NCBI GenBank assembly: GCA_016841365.1
Contig: JAENZI010000004.1
Span: 1 to 64,000 of the forward strand
DNA: 64,000 nt
Direction of reading: 5' to 3'
DNA from: Anaerolineaceae bacterium
GTDB lineage: Bacteria; Chloroflexota; Anaerolineae; Anaerolineales; Anaerolineaceae
The position numbers were made by a program, and so were the translations under genes. Below are positions 42,743-51,489 of the stretch, in pieces. The notes beneath the pieces were generated by a model. That model made no database searches. It was given only the letters and a program-made list of their open reading frames with translations, and was not told the origin of the DNA. Positions within the stretch are counted from its first letter, which is position 1; the number at the start of each line of letters is the position of its first letter.

Positions 42743-43486
42743 TCAGGGTAACAATTGAAGGGGGAGGCTATCCAGGATAATGACTGCCCCATAGGTGGTG
42801 TTGGACTGCCTGATCACAAGGCGCACATCGGTCAGTCCTTTGATGTAGGTGTAGGTAATAGGGATGTCAAACTCGATCATCTCATCTGGATTTATAACAG
42901 CTAACTGCGCCGAACCGACGACGCGGTCACCTTCAGTGACCAGTTCAAAGAAGATCGGGTTTTGTGTAATGGGTACGACCGAACCCTTGATTTGGAACCG
43001 TCCGCCTTCGAGGACCGCCATTTCAGCAGGATTGTCAATTACCACCCAGGATGATTGAGATGTGTGTGCCCCAGGGCTTGAAATGCCGCTGGAAGTCAGG
43101 TTGAGGTTGACAGACCGCAGGTTGATCGGCCGGTGTTTTGTATCTAATGTTTCAAGCTTCATCAGGGCATGGGTGCTATCGGCGGGGATTTCGAAGAGAA
43201 TTTCTGATCTGAACGCGGACGGGTAACGATCATCCCCCGGGCTCACACGCAGTAATTGCCGTGCGAGCGGGTTACCATTGTGGTCCAGCAGCGTCACGCG
43301 GATCAAACCCTCCGGGTCAGCCACTACCTCTGCATCCAGCAGGATTGGGGAGGTGAGCGTAGCGCCTTCTCCGGGACTGAGGATTGAAATGGCTGGGGAG
43401 GGCTGTGCCAGGCTGCCTTCAGGCGGCAGCAGGCAAAAAGCCGCCAACAGGCAAAACAACAGGCTAATCCTAAGTTTGGTCAGCAT
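42743..43486 (-). CDS. Secreted protein of unknown function
   Basis: About 247 residues. An N-terminal signal peptide (LLFCLLAAFCLLPPEGSLA) is followed by two beta-rich, Ig-like segments. The first has PAISILSPGEGATLTSPILLDAEV. The second has WVVIDNPAEMAVLEGGRFQIKGSV and a Gmad2-like ending. No catalytic motif is seen, and it is likely an exported adhesion or carbohydrate-binding type module. The start ATG follows TATAAT by six bases and lacks a ribosome site; an in-frame TTG at 43501 overlaps the -10 box and is unlikely. Confidence 0.7.
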   Translation of the reverse strand: MLTKLRISLLFCLLAAFCLLPPEGSLAQPSPAISILSPGEGATLTSPILLDAEVVADPEGLIRVTLLDHNGNPLARQLLRVSPGDDRYPSAFRSEILFEIPADSTHALMKLETLDTKHRPINLRSVNLNLTSSGISSPGAHTSQSSWVVIDNPAEMAVLEGGRFQIKGSVVPITQNPIFFELVTEGDRVVGSAQLAVINPDEMIEFDIPITYTYIKGLTDVRLVIRQSNTTYGAVIILDSLPLQLLP

Positions 43487-43492
43487 GGTTAA

Positions 43493-43498
43493 ATTATA
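43493..43498 (-). promoter_or_regulatory. -10 box of the secreted-protein gene
   Basis: TATAAT on the minus strand, six bases (TTAACC) before the ATG at 43486. No Shine-Dalgarno, so probably leaderless. Confidence 0.5.
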
Positions 43499-43519
43499 CA
43501 ATCAATCCTTGCCGCACGC

Positions 43520-43551
43520 GAAAAGGCCGCCTCATTAAAGGGGCGGCCTTT
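43520..43551 (-). terminator. Intrinsic terminator of the M32 carboxypeptidase gene
   Basis: AAAGGCCGCC pairs with GGCGGCCTTT around a loop of about 10 bases. On the minus strand TTTT follows the stem. Confidence 0.85.
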
Positions 43552-43573
43552 GAGACTTAGCGTTTAAATTAAA

Positions 43574-45094
43574 TTAGAGATTATAAATCTCGCCGTATTT
43601 TGTTTTGAGATATTGAATGTAAGGTTCGGGCGTGATCTTGCTGCCGGTGGCTTTGAGCATCAGCTCCTGCGGCTCAAACTTGCTGCCATATTGGTGGATG
43701 TGTTCACGCATCCAACCCAAAATGGTGTCGAATTTGCCCTGTGCGATCTCATCCGGGATGTTTGGGTTCTCTTCCAGCATCTTATCCCATAACTGCACGG
43801 AAGCCAGGTTGCCAAGGGCATAGGTCGGGAAGTAGCCGATCATCCCGCCTGACCAATGCACATCTTGCAGCACACCCCGGGCAACATCCGGCGGGGTGAT
43901 GCCCAGGTAGTCTTGCATCTTGGTGTTCCAAATTTCCGGCAGGTCACCCACAGCAATCGTGCCTTCCATTAACCCGATCTCGATTTCGAGGCGGAGCATG
44001 ATGTGCATGTTGTAGGTCGCCTCGTCGGCTTCTACACGGATGAAGGACGGCTCAACCCGGTTGATACCGCGGTAGAAATCAGTCTCGCTGACATTCCCAA
44101 GATATTGCGGGAAGAGCATTTGCAGGGAGGGATAGAAGAAGGACCAGAATTCCTTGCTGCGCCCGACCAGGTTCTCCCACAGTCTGGACTGGGACTCATG
44201 GATGGCGAGGGACGCGGCGCCGCTGAGCGGGTGCCGGCGGTATTTCGGGGGGACACCCTGTGCATACATGGCGTGTCCGGCTTCATGCATGGTGCTGAAC
44301 AGGGCAGAACCGGCATCGTCCTTGAGATAGCGGGTGGTGATGCGCACATCGCCCTGGCCAAATTCCGTCGTGAAGGGGTGCGCAGCCAGGTCTAATCGGC
44401 CCCGATTCCAATCATATCCAAAGCGGGTGATGACATAACGCCCAATGGTTTCCTGTAAGTCTTCATCGTAGTGCTGTTTGAGGAAGGAATTATCAGGTGG
44501 TTCTTTTTCCGCGATGGCTTGCAGCAATTCAACTTGCTGGGGGCGCAGTTTGTTGAAAATCTCTTTGACTTCTGCGGTTTTCATCCCGGGCTCAAAGTCA
44601 TCCAGCAGCGGGTCGTAAACATGGTCATAGGGTTTGAAAAGGTCAGCATATTGTTTACGCAGATCGACAATCTTCTCAAGGAGAGGCTGGAAGATTGAAA
44701 AATCAGATTTCGCTTTGGCTTCTTCCCAGGCTTGATGTGCCATGGTGGTGACCTTGATTTGCTCCATCAGCATGGGCAGGGGCACTTTGGTTTGTTTTTC
44801 ATAGACTCGTTTCGCTACCTTGATGGCGCGAGCTTCGTCGGTTTCTGCGTTCAGGTCTCCGACCTCTTCTACGAGATCGTCGATGAGCTGGCCGACTTCA
44901 TCAGAGGTGAATTTTTCGTGCATGATGCGTCCGATGGCGGCGGACTGCAGCCCGCGTTCTTCTGCCCCGCCATGGGGCATATTCACTTGCTGGTCCCATC
45001 CCAACAGGGCGGCGATGTGACCCAGATCATCTAATTCGGCGGCTAAATCGTAAAGATTTTGCATTTTGGGTGAAATTTCAGGTTTATCAGACAT
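43574..45094 (-). CDS. M32 metallocarboxypeptidase
   Basis: 506 residues, the usual length of the Thermus carboxypeptidase Taq family. The zinc site is HEAGHAMYAQG (HExxH) near residue 270, with the third ligand Glu in the downstream IHESQSRLWENLVGRS block. The family block LGWDQQVNMPHGGAEERG is near residue 38. It removes C-terminal residues from peptides in the cytoplasm. The ATG has AAGGAAG upstream. It lies 57 bases after the phosphoglycerate dehydrogenase-like gene and is followed by a strong terminator. Confidence 0.95.
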   Translation of the reverse strand: MSDKPEISPKMQNLYDLAAELDDLGHIAALLGWDQQVNMPHGGAEERGLQSAAIGRIMHEKFTSDEVGQLIDDLVEEVGDLNAETDEARAIKVAKRVYEKQTKVPLPMLMEQIKVTTMAHQAWEEAKAKSDFSIFQPLLEKIVDLRKQYADLFKPYDHVYDPLLDDFEPGMKTAEVKEIFNKLRPQQVELLQAIAEKEPPDNSFLKQHYDEDLQETIGRYVITRFGYDWNRGRLDLAAHPFTTEFGQGDVRITTRYLKDDAGSALFSTMHEAGHAMYAQGVPPKYRRHPLSGAASLAIHESQSRLWENLVGRSKEFWSFFYPSLQMLFPQYLGNVSETDFYRGINRVEPSFIRVEADEATYNMHIMLRLEIEIGLMEGTIAVGDLPEIWNTKMQDYLGITPPDVARGVLQDVHWSGGMIGYFPTYALGNLASVQLWDKMLEENPNIPDEIAQGKFDTILGWMREHIHQYGSKFEPQELMLKATGSKITPEPYIQYLKTKYGEIYNL

Positions 45095-45151
45095 GTTTCT
45101 TCCTTTTATGTGAATAATGAGCCAAATTTAATGATGGCTCTGTCATTCTGA

Positions 45152-46090
45152 TCAGACAATTTTCCAGCGCAGGGGTTTGCCATCTAAACCGGCAACCACT
45201 TCAGAGACGATATCGTGCCCGGCACGCAACTGGGCTTCTTTGGTCTGTGCGCCAATGTGGGGCGTAGCGACCACTTTGGGGTGCATGGGCAATCGCTCTG
45301 CACCAGGAGGTTCCTTTTCAAACACGTCCAGCGCGACGCCAGCCACTTTGCCGCTGTCGAGGGCAGCCAACAGCGCGCTTTCGTCAATCACACCGCCGCG
45401 GGCCGCGCAGACGATCAGCACGTTATCCTTCATCAATTTGAATGCAGCTTCATTAAGCAGGTGATGCGTGGGTTCGATATGCGGGATGTGCATGGTGATG
45501 ATGTCAGCCTGTTGGAGGAGGTCTTCGAATTCGACGGGTTCTGCCCCAGCAGCTTTAACTTCCTCTGCGGAGCGGACCGGGTCACAGGCAATCACGCGCA
45601 TGCAGAAAGCCATGGCTCTCTTCCCCACCTCTTCGCCGATGTGACCAAAACCGATCACGCCCAGGGTCTTTTGGTAAAGCTCAGTGCCGACCAGTTCTTT
45701 CTTAAGCCATTCGCCCGTTTTCATGCCTGCATCGGCTTTGGCGATCCCACGAATCAAGCTTAGCATTAACCCCATGGTGAGTTCAGCGACCGACACGGTG
45801 GTTGCCACCGGGGCGTTTACCACGGTGACTCCGTGTGCCTTGGCGGCTTTCAGGTCGATGTTATCCACGCCAACGCCCATCCGTCCGACAAGTTTCAGGT
45901 TCTCGGTGGCAGCAAGGACTTCCTCTGTGATTTTTGTGCGGCCGCGCACGATCACTGCGTCGTAATCTGCAATCACTTCCAGCAGTTCTTCAGCGGTTAT
46001 GCCTTTTCGATCATCAAGGTCAACCTTTGCCAGCAGTTCCTGGTCATCTATTGGGGCAAGACCGTCTGTGAGTAAAATTTTCCATCGCAT
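45152..46090 (-). CDS. serA: D-3-phosphoglycerate dehydrogenase-like 2-hydroxyacid dehydrogenase
   Basis: 312 residues of the D-isomer-specific 2-hydroxyacid dehydrogenase family. The NAD-binding motif is GVIGFGHIGEEVGKRA near 145. The catalytic Arg (CAARGGVIDESAL), Glu (DVFEKEPP) and His (TPHIGAQT) are present. The short form without an ACT domain agrees with either a feedback-insensitive SerA or another hydroxyacid dehydrogenase. The GRMGVGVDNIDLKAA block favours 3-phosphoglycerate. The ATG has AAAGGAGAG upstream. It would supply serine, which is also the precursor for selenocysteine; selB is the next gene upstream. Confidence 0.85.
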   Translation of the reverse strand: MRWKILLTDGLAPIDDQELLAKVDLDDRKGITAEELLEVIADYDAVIVRGRTKITEEVLAATENLKLVGRMGVGVDNIDLKAAKAHGVTVVNAPVATTVSVAELTMGLMLSLIRGIAKADAGMKTGEWLKKELVGTELYQKTLGVIGFGHIGEEVGKRAMAFCMRVIACDPVRSAEEVKAAGAEPVEFEDLLQQADIITMHIPHIEPTHHLLNEAAFKLMKDNVLIVCAARGGVIDESALLAALDSGKVAGVALDVFEKEPPGAERLPMHPKVVATPHIGAQTKEAQLRAGHDIVSEVVAGLDGKPLRWKIV

Positions 46091-46242
46091 AACTTGGATC
46101 TCTCCTTTGGTTAAATGATTGGTGAGTGCTTCACTATTTTACCGTAAATTTCAATGTGACTGATGAGAAAAGTCGTTGATTTGATGCGGTTATGGGGAGG
46201 AGAAATGTTGAAGAGGATGATTGATTGGCGTGTGCTGCGGAC

Positions 46243-48123
46243 TTATCTTGGGCGCCTTAAAACGCGTTTGTCGTCGCGCCGTAAGGTGATCCCGGTCTGA
46301 TCGAGATATTCGAGGACCGCAACGGCATATTTGCGGCTCGTGTCGAACTTATCCCGCAGTTCAGCCAGGGTGATGCTGCCGTATTCTTTGATGTGGTCGA
46401 TGACGGCAGTTTGCATTTCTTCATATACAGGGTGCTCGAACAGCACATCCTCGCTTAATTGGATCAATTGACCGGTTTCAATCAATGCCTGTAAAAGCGG
46501 CTCGCCAATCTCCTCGGCGCACTGCTTGACTGAAGGCGGTGAATAGGGCGATGCGTGAAAGGCTTTCAGGAGTGAGTCGATCTGGGTTTGCTGCTTTTGT
46601 GTAAACTGCACGGCGTGGCCGGATAGATGCAGTTTGGCGCCGGTTTCGATGAGGACATCGCCGGCTGCCATGCGTGAAATCAGGGCATCGAACACATTTG
46701 ATGCCAGGCCCATTTCTGATTTTAGCTGCTCCCTCGGCATGCCGGGTCGCAGGGGGAATCCCTGATGATACGCATCGAGTTTTTCTTCGATTTTTTGCTG
46801 CAGGGTGCGAACGTTCTCAACTGGGAGGATCAAACGCTCTCCGTTTAAAGGCACCAGCGTGCCGCCGTCGATCAATGTTTTGGCAGCTTGTTGTGCAGGG
46901 GCATTCTCTAACCCCGAGGTTTCAATGATTTCCTTGAGAGAGGTAGCGCCCAATTTTTGAGCTGTCTGGAAGATGATCTCCTCAGGCGAGCCGATCAATA
47001 ATTGTTCCAGCTCTGCCAGGCGGATCTCGTTAAAGCGTTTATGCCTGCGTTTTGGGTGCGGGTCAACCACCTGTCCGCCCCCGATCGTGGCAGGCGGCGA
47101 AGGCCGGCGGATGATGAAACGGTCTTGCCGAAGGGCAACGATGGGATCTTCCAGCATCAACTGCAAGAAGGCATCTTCTCCCGGTTGCAACACCTCGACC
47201 CCCAGCAGGCGTACTCTGGCCATGACCTCCGCTGCGCCGATATAAATTTTTACTTCAGTGTTGTGTTTCAGCGGCGCATCTGCGTCTTTGATTAGGGTGC
47301 ACCAAACGTCAATCATCTTTGTCCCAGAATAAGTGCCTGGGTGAACGAGAACGTCGCCGCGCATAACTTGATCTACGCTGATACCGGTGATATTGACTGC
47401 CGTGCGGCCACCCGGGAGGGCACGCTCCTCTGCCTGCTTATGAGTCTGCAAGCCGCGTATTCGGCCTTCCAACCCCGATGGGAGAATTTCCACGCTGTCA
47501 CCGACCGCAAGTTGACCGTCCATCAATGTGCCCGTGACGATTGTCCCGAACCCGGGCAGGGTAAAGACCCGGTCGATGGGGAGGCGCGGGCGTCCCAGGT
47601 CAGGGCGGTGGGGGCGCAGAGAAAGGATATCCTGCAAAACACTTATCAGCTCATCGATGCCTTCACCCGTGCGTGCGCTGACCCTGACGATGGGTGCATT
47701 TGCCAGCACGGTGCCCTGCAGGGTTTCGCTTAAGTCGGCTTCGACCAGGTCGAGCCATTCAGGTTCTTTGATCAGGTCCGTTTTGGTTAATGCAACAACG
47801 CCTGCTGGGATCTGCAGCAGGTCGAGGATGGCAAGGTGCTCGCGGGTCTGGGGCATCACGCCTTCATCGGCTGCCACCACAAACAGCGCGGCATCGATGC
47901 CGCCAATGCCCGCCAGCATATTTTCGATGAAATCGCGGTGTCCGGGCACATCCACAATGCCGATTTCTTCACCGTTTGGCAATTGGATCCAGGCAAAGCC
48001 CAGCTCAATGCTCATCTCCCGATCCTGTTCTTCTTTCAGCCGATCCGGGTTGATCCCTGTGAGGCGGTTGATGAGCGTGGATTTGCCATGGTCTACATGA
48101 CCGGCGGTTCCGATAACCTGCAC
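46243..48123 (-). CDS. selB: Selenocysteine-specific translation factor SelB
   Basis: 626 residues. The G1 motif is GTAGHVDHGKSTLINRL, then DREMSIELGFAW, DVPGHRDF and TKTD. Domains II and III follow, and the C-terminal 200 residues carry winged-helix repeats (RPGMPREQLKSEMGLASNVFDALISRM and SITLAELRDKFDTSRKYAVAVLEYLDQ) that read the SECIS hairpin. It delivers Sec-tRNA(Sec) to in-frame UGA codons. It starts at a GTG preceded by AGGAA. selA, selC and selD are not in the window. It is cotranscribed with the coiled-coil gene, 18 bases upstream. Confidence 0.94.
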   Translation of the reverse strand: MQVIGTAGHVDHGKSTLINRLTGINPDRLKEEQDREMSIELGFAWIQLPNGEEIGIVDVPGHRDFIENMLAGIGGIDAALFVVAADEGVMPQTREHLAILDLLQIPAGVVALTKTDLIKEPEWLDLVEADLSETLQGTVLANAPIVRVSARTGEGIDELISVLQDILSLRPHRPDLGRPRLPIDRVFTLPGFGTIVTGTLMDGQLAVGDSVEILPSGLEGRIRGLQTHKQAEERALPGGRTAVNITGISVDQVMRGDVLVHPGTYSGTKMIDVWCTLIKDADAPLKHNTEVKIYIGAAEVMARVRLLGVEVLQPGEDAFLQLMLEDPIVALRQDRFIIRRPSPPATIGGGQVVDPHPKRRHKRFNEIRLAELEQLLIGSPEEIIFQTAQKLGATSLKEIIETSGLENAPAQQAAKTLIDGGTLVPLNGERLILPVENVRTLQQKIEEKLDAYHQGFPLRPGMPREQLKSEMGLASNVFDALISRMAAGDVLIETGAKLHLSGHAVQFTQKQQTQIDSLLKAFHASPYSPPSVKQCAEEIGEPLLQALIETGQLIQLSEDVLFEHPVYEEMQTAVIDHIKEYGSITLAELRDKFDTSRKYAVAVLEYLDQTGITLRRDDKRVLRRPR

Positions 48124-48141
48124 CTGTAATTTCCTGTCTGT

Positions 48142-49323
48142 TTATTCTTTGAAAATGTTATTGTATGTGTCGATTGCATCCCGGTACGTGCTCAGGATGG
48201 ATTGCATTTGTTTGATTTCCTGGTTGCCAAGCTGTTGGATGGTATCCTGGATGGATTCGAAAGTGTCTTCAAGGTTGGCGATCCGGTCCGCGACGCTGTC
48301 GAGCGAGCGGTTCATTTCACGATGCTGTTCTTCTTGCGATAAGGTGTAATTAGACCACCGCTTTTGATCGTCAGACTTGAAGGATGTCCATTCCTGCCTG
48401 AAGCGGTCTTCATTCAGGCGTTGGACCTCTGTAATCTCATTGATTCGTCGCTCAAACCGTTGGGTGACTTCATCGAGCGCGGCCTGAGATTGTTTGACGG
48501 AGCGGTGGGTATCTTCTAAGCCAGAAATTTGTTCTTCAAGGCTGGTCGTAATCTGTTCCATGCTTTCAAATCGTTCCGACCATTGCGTGAAGACGCGGTC
48601 GCGATCTACCTGGGACATGTTGACCTTTTCGATGAAGGCAGTTTGTGCGTCGCGCCGTTCAGATTCTGCTTCCAGCAGGCTTCTGATCCTTGTTTCCAGC
48701 TTGCGCATGGTGTCACTGACCAGTTCCTGTTTGCCGCGGGTTTCATCTTGCCGCTTGCGGATTGCGGAAATCTCGCCTTGTAAATCGGTCAATTTTTTGG
48801 CATCCTGGCGGCGGTTCTCCTCAAACATGCGCAGTGAGCGTTTATAATCCTCGTCAAAACGTCCGATTTCATTGACATGGGCTTTTAATTCTTCGATCAA
48901 TTTCGCCAGGCGTGCATCTTCTTCTTTACGATCATCGAGCAGGTCATGGACATCGTCAAAGGTGGTGATTTTTTTGCGCAGATCAATCAGATCGCCTTTC
49001 AGGTCTTCAATATCCTTCTGATTACGATCTGTTTTGATGCTCTTTTCAGCAACCGACTCTTTGAAATCTTCAATTTTTCGGTTCGTTTCTGTACGAAGGC
49101 TGGTGACATCTCCCTCGAATTGTTCTAAACGTGCCATCAAGGTGTTCAGGCGGGTGATTTCACTTTCTAAATCTGCCAGCCGCATCCTGAGGGCGTTGTT
49201 TTCAGTGCCCAGGTTCTCTAATTTGCTTTGTAACGCGGCGATCAAGGTCTTATCGTTTCGCCGTTCATTATCCAGCATTTCCAGGCGCTTTTCAAATTGT
49301 TCTGAATCAAGTGGTTTTTCCAT
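48142..49323 (-). CDS. Long coiled-coil protein
   Basis: 393 residues, almost wholly heptad-repeat helix rich in Glu, Lys, Arg and Asp, with no signal peptide or membrane segment. It resembles SMC-like or tropomyosin-like rods but has no ATPase head. It is expected to be a cytoplasmic dimeric rod or scaffold. The function is unknown. The ATG at 49323 has AGGTGA upstream; an in-frame start 24 codons earlier lacks one. It is immediately upstream of selB and 144 bases downstream of the antiporter-like module. A GAG/CTC stem-loop at 49366-49389 is in its leader. Confidence 0.75.
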   Translation of the reverse strand: MEKPLDSEQFEKRLEMLDNERRNDKTLIAALQSKLENLGTENNALRMRLADLESEITRLNTLMARLEQFEGDVTSLRTETNRKIEDFKESVAEKSIKTDRNQKDIEDLKGDLIDLRKKITTFDDVHDLLDDRKEEDARLAKLIEELKAHVNEIGRFDEDYKRSLRMFEENRRQDAKKLTDLQGEISAIRKRQDETRGKQELVSDTMRKLETRIRSLLEAESERRDAQTAFIEKVNMSQVDRDRVFTQWSERFESMEQITTSLEEQISGLEDTHRSVKQSQAALDEVTQRFERRINEITEVQRLNEDRFRQEWTSFKSDDQKRWSNYTLSQEEQHREMNRSLDSVADRIANLEDTFESIQDTIQQLGNQEIKQMQSILSTYRDAIDTYNNIFKE

Positions 49324-49365
49324 GTGTTCACCTATTAATATTGGGATTAAGTTGAACCCCAGATT

Positions 49366-49389
49366 AACCTGAGATGATTGCCTCAGGTT
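49366..49389. other. Stem-loop in the coiled-coil gene leader
   Basis: AACCTGAG pairs with CTCAGGTT around an 8-base loop. It lies in the leader before 49323, without a T-tract on the minus strand. It may be an mRNA-stability element or the end of the antiporter-module transcript. Confidence 0.4.
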
Positions 49390-49467
49390 GTTCATGAATT
49401 ATACACAACAAGCCTCTTTTTTGCCCGGCACCATTGGTGCGATAAAAGGGTTGTTTGTTTTTGGAGT

Positions 49468-50880
49468 TTACTGCAATTGCGTAAAGGCGGTCAAGGTATC
49501 TGTGATTTTAGCAAAGATGGTGTGCGGGAACAAACCTAAAATCACCAGGAGCAGAATCACGATCAATAGCGGAATATACTCAAATCTTTTTTCCGAGATG
49601 GACCAGCGATGAGATACATCCTTATTTTTAGGGGATACCAGATTGGCTGCCAGGCGCAAAGTAAAAAGAAACAAACCCAGGTTGCCGATAAATGCCAGCG
49701 TCCCAATCGTTTGGTTTGTTCCGGCAACGGCTGTGAGCAGATTGATTTTAATTGGAAAGGCTGCCAGAATGGGTAAACCGGCAATGCTTAATTGAGCCAA
49801 AATCAATCCGCTGGAAAGGAGGGGGTAGCGGCGTGCCAACCCGATAACTGAAGATATGGTGAGGGAGTCCGCGTATTTTTCGATCTGGGTCAGCGCATAT
49901 CCCCAAAGCCAAAACCCCAGCGCACGCACCGGGAAGAGCATCAACATCCAACGCGCGCCGCCTTGCGGGAGCAGACTGAGAGCGAGAAGCGAGAAACCAG
50001 TTTCTGCGAGGGCTGCGAAGCCAAAGGCACGTTTGAGGTTGTCTTGGAACATCGTCCAGACGCCGCCAAAGATCACCATCAGCGCGCCCATTGTTCCTAA
50101 AATGATATACAGGTTCTCAGAAGTCCTGAGAAAAGTGTAACGATCGAAGAAGTTCAGGCTGAATGTGAGGATGGTCGTCGGGAAGAGCGTCATCAGGTAA
50201 ATCATGATTGCGGGCTGGCTGTCTTCACCGACCATCGGCACCCAGGTATGAAAGGGAAATATCCCCAGCCACAAGGCAAACCCAAGCCCTAAAACGATTG
50301 TGGTTTGAGCCACCTTTGGGCTGTCTGGCGGCAGGGTTTCAACCCCCGTCAGCAGCCAACCTGCCAGCAAGATGAGCGGCAGCGCCAGTGTTTGCAGGGT
50401 GAGGTAGCGCAGGATGCCGGGGTTGGTCTTTTTTGTCACCGGGGAAAGAATGGGCACAGACACCAGCACAGCCGCCTGGATAAATAGGGCGGCATACAGG
50501 AATGGTTCCACACCCATGGCTGCTGTTAATAACGCGGTGATCATCAGGCTGATCGGCCGGAATATCTCTGGGATGCTGGGTGTGCCGCTGTTTAGACTCC
50601 ACAGACCGGTCACCGCAAAGATGAACGAAATGAAAGGCAGTATCTCATAAGCTATTGTTATTTGGCGGCCAAGGATAGCAAGACTTTCAGTAAAAACTAA
50701 TTGGACGGGGCCGATCGAAAGGGTTAGATCTTCTGGGAATAAGATTGCCAACAGAGATAAACCAAAAGCGGTAATGGCAGTGATAACAATCCCCAAAATA
50801 CGTTTATTAAGGAATGCAAAGGACGCAGCCGCTACAACAAAAGGAAGAACAACCCACAGCAAAGGCATACTGAGGCTCAT
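49468..50880 (-). CDS. Proton-antiporter-like membrane subunit (NuoN/MrpD/HyfF type)
   Basis: 470 residues with about 14 helices of the complex I/Mrp antiporter fold. Recognisable are IFPFHTWVPMVGEDSQPA, the counterpart of the PFHxWLPDA motif, a conserved VEPFLYAALFIQ segment on the fifth helix, and FPIKINLLTA with its helix-12 Lys. The Lys that normally precedes the PFHxW motif by a few residues is replaced (FALWLGIFPFH), so proton translocation may be altered. Its start overlaps the HyfE-like gene by four bases (ATGA). No NADH- or hydrogenase-type subunit is nearby. Confidence 0.75.
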   Translation of the reverse strand: MSLSMPLLWVVLPFVVAAASFAFLNKRILGIVITAITAFGLSLLAILFPEDLTLSIGPVQLVFTESLAILGRQITIAYEILPFISFIFAVTGLWSLNSGTPSIPEIFRPISLMITALLTAAMGVEPFLYAALFIQAAVLVSVPILSPVTKKTNPGILRYLTLQTLALPLILLAGWLLTGVETLPPDSPKVAQTTIVLGLGFALWLGIFPFHTWVPMVGEDSQPAIMIYLMTLFPTTILTFSLNFFDRYTFLRTSENLYIILGTMGALMVIFGGVWTMFQDNLKRAFGFAALAETGFSLLALSLLPQGGARWMLMLFPVRALGFWLWGYALTQIEKYADSLTISSVIGLARRYPLLSSGLILAQLSIAGLPILAAFPIKINLLTAVAGTNQTIGTLAFIGNLGLFLFTLRLAANLVSPKNKDVSHRWSISEKRFEYIPLLIVILLLVILGLFPHTIFAKITDTLTAFTQLQ

Positions 50881-51488
50881 TTAACCTCCTCCTCAATTAG
50901 GGTTTGTTTTTCTTTATCACCGGATTTTATGATGAAAAACACACCAACCAGTGCCAGGCCCAGGTTGACGATCACCAGCAGCCCGGTCAGGAGGGTGGAC
51001 CGTTCAAGCCCGGCATGAATTACCTCAAAGCCTCCCATCAGGCTCAGTAAACTGATGATGGTCAGGTAGGGTTCGGCACTGCTGCCAAGCTGCATTAATG
51101 CCATACCGATCATCATCAACCCGCCCTGCACAATGACAAGGTCTATTGATGGGAATAGATTTTCTTGCAGGCTGGGTGAGATGACAAAGATCACCATGAT
51201 CACCAGCAAACCAGATAATCCTCGGAAAAACATACTGGCGTTAGGTTCGGTTGCTGTTTCTGTTGGATATTGGCGCAAGCAGGTCAGGGCAATTGCAGCG
51301 GTTGCCATCCAGCCGGTGATGACTTTCACGACTGCCATCCCTAACGGCCAGGAGAGAGTGACCAGAGCAAAAGCCGCCAGGTATTGGACTGCCAGGGCGA
51401 GGGTGTTGATCCGCCAATCTCTGAAGATCAGGATGACCATGGCGGTGATCACAATCAGCACGAAGGCGAGGGTTGAGAGGATGGACAT
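50877..51488 (-). CDS. Small membrane subunit (HyfE/NuoK-like)
   Basis: About 203 residues with six hydrophobic helices. The C-terminal half (LIGMALMQLGSSAEPYLTIISLLSLMGGFEVIHAGLE and onward) resembles hydrogenase-4 component E, a NuoK-related subunit, with acidic residues in a membrane helix. Its position between two antiporter-like genes repeats the HyfD-HyfE-HyfF order. The ATG at 51488 is one base after the upstream stop (TGAAATG) and has GGAGGG upstream, so the three genes are translationally linked. Confidence 0.7.
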   Translation of the reverse strand: MSILSTLAFVLIVITAMVILIFRDWRINTLALAVQYLAAFALVTLSWPLGMAVVKVITGWMATAAIALTCLRQYPTETATEPNASMFFRGLSGLLVIMVIFVISPSLQENLFPSIDLVIVQGGLMMIGMALMQLGSSAEPYLTIISLLSLMGGFEVIHAGLERSTLLTGLLVIVNLGLALVGVFFIIKSGDKEKQTLIEEEVK

Positions 51489-51489
51489 T

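Noticed and set aside
46205-46300. A 31-codon plus-strand ORF with a strong GGGGAGGAG site
   Set aside because: It overlaps the 3' end of selB antisense, has no promoter, and is short enough to arise by chance. Kept only as a weak small-protein candidate.
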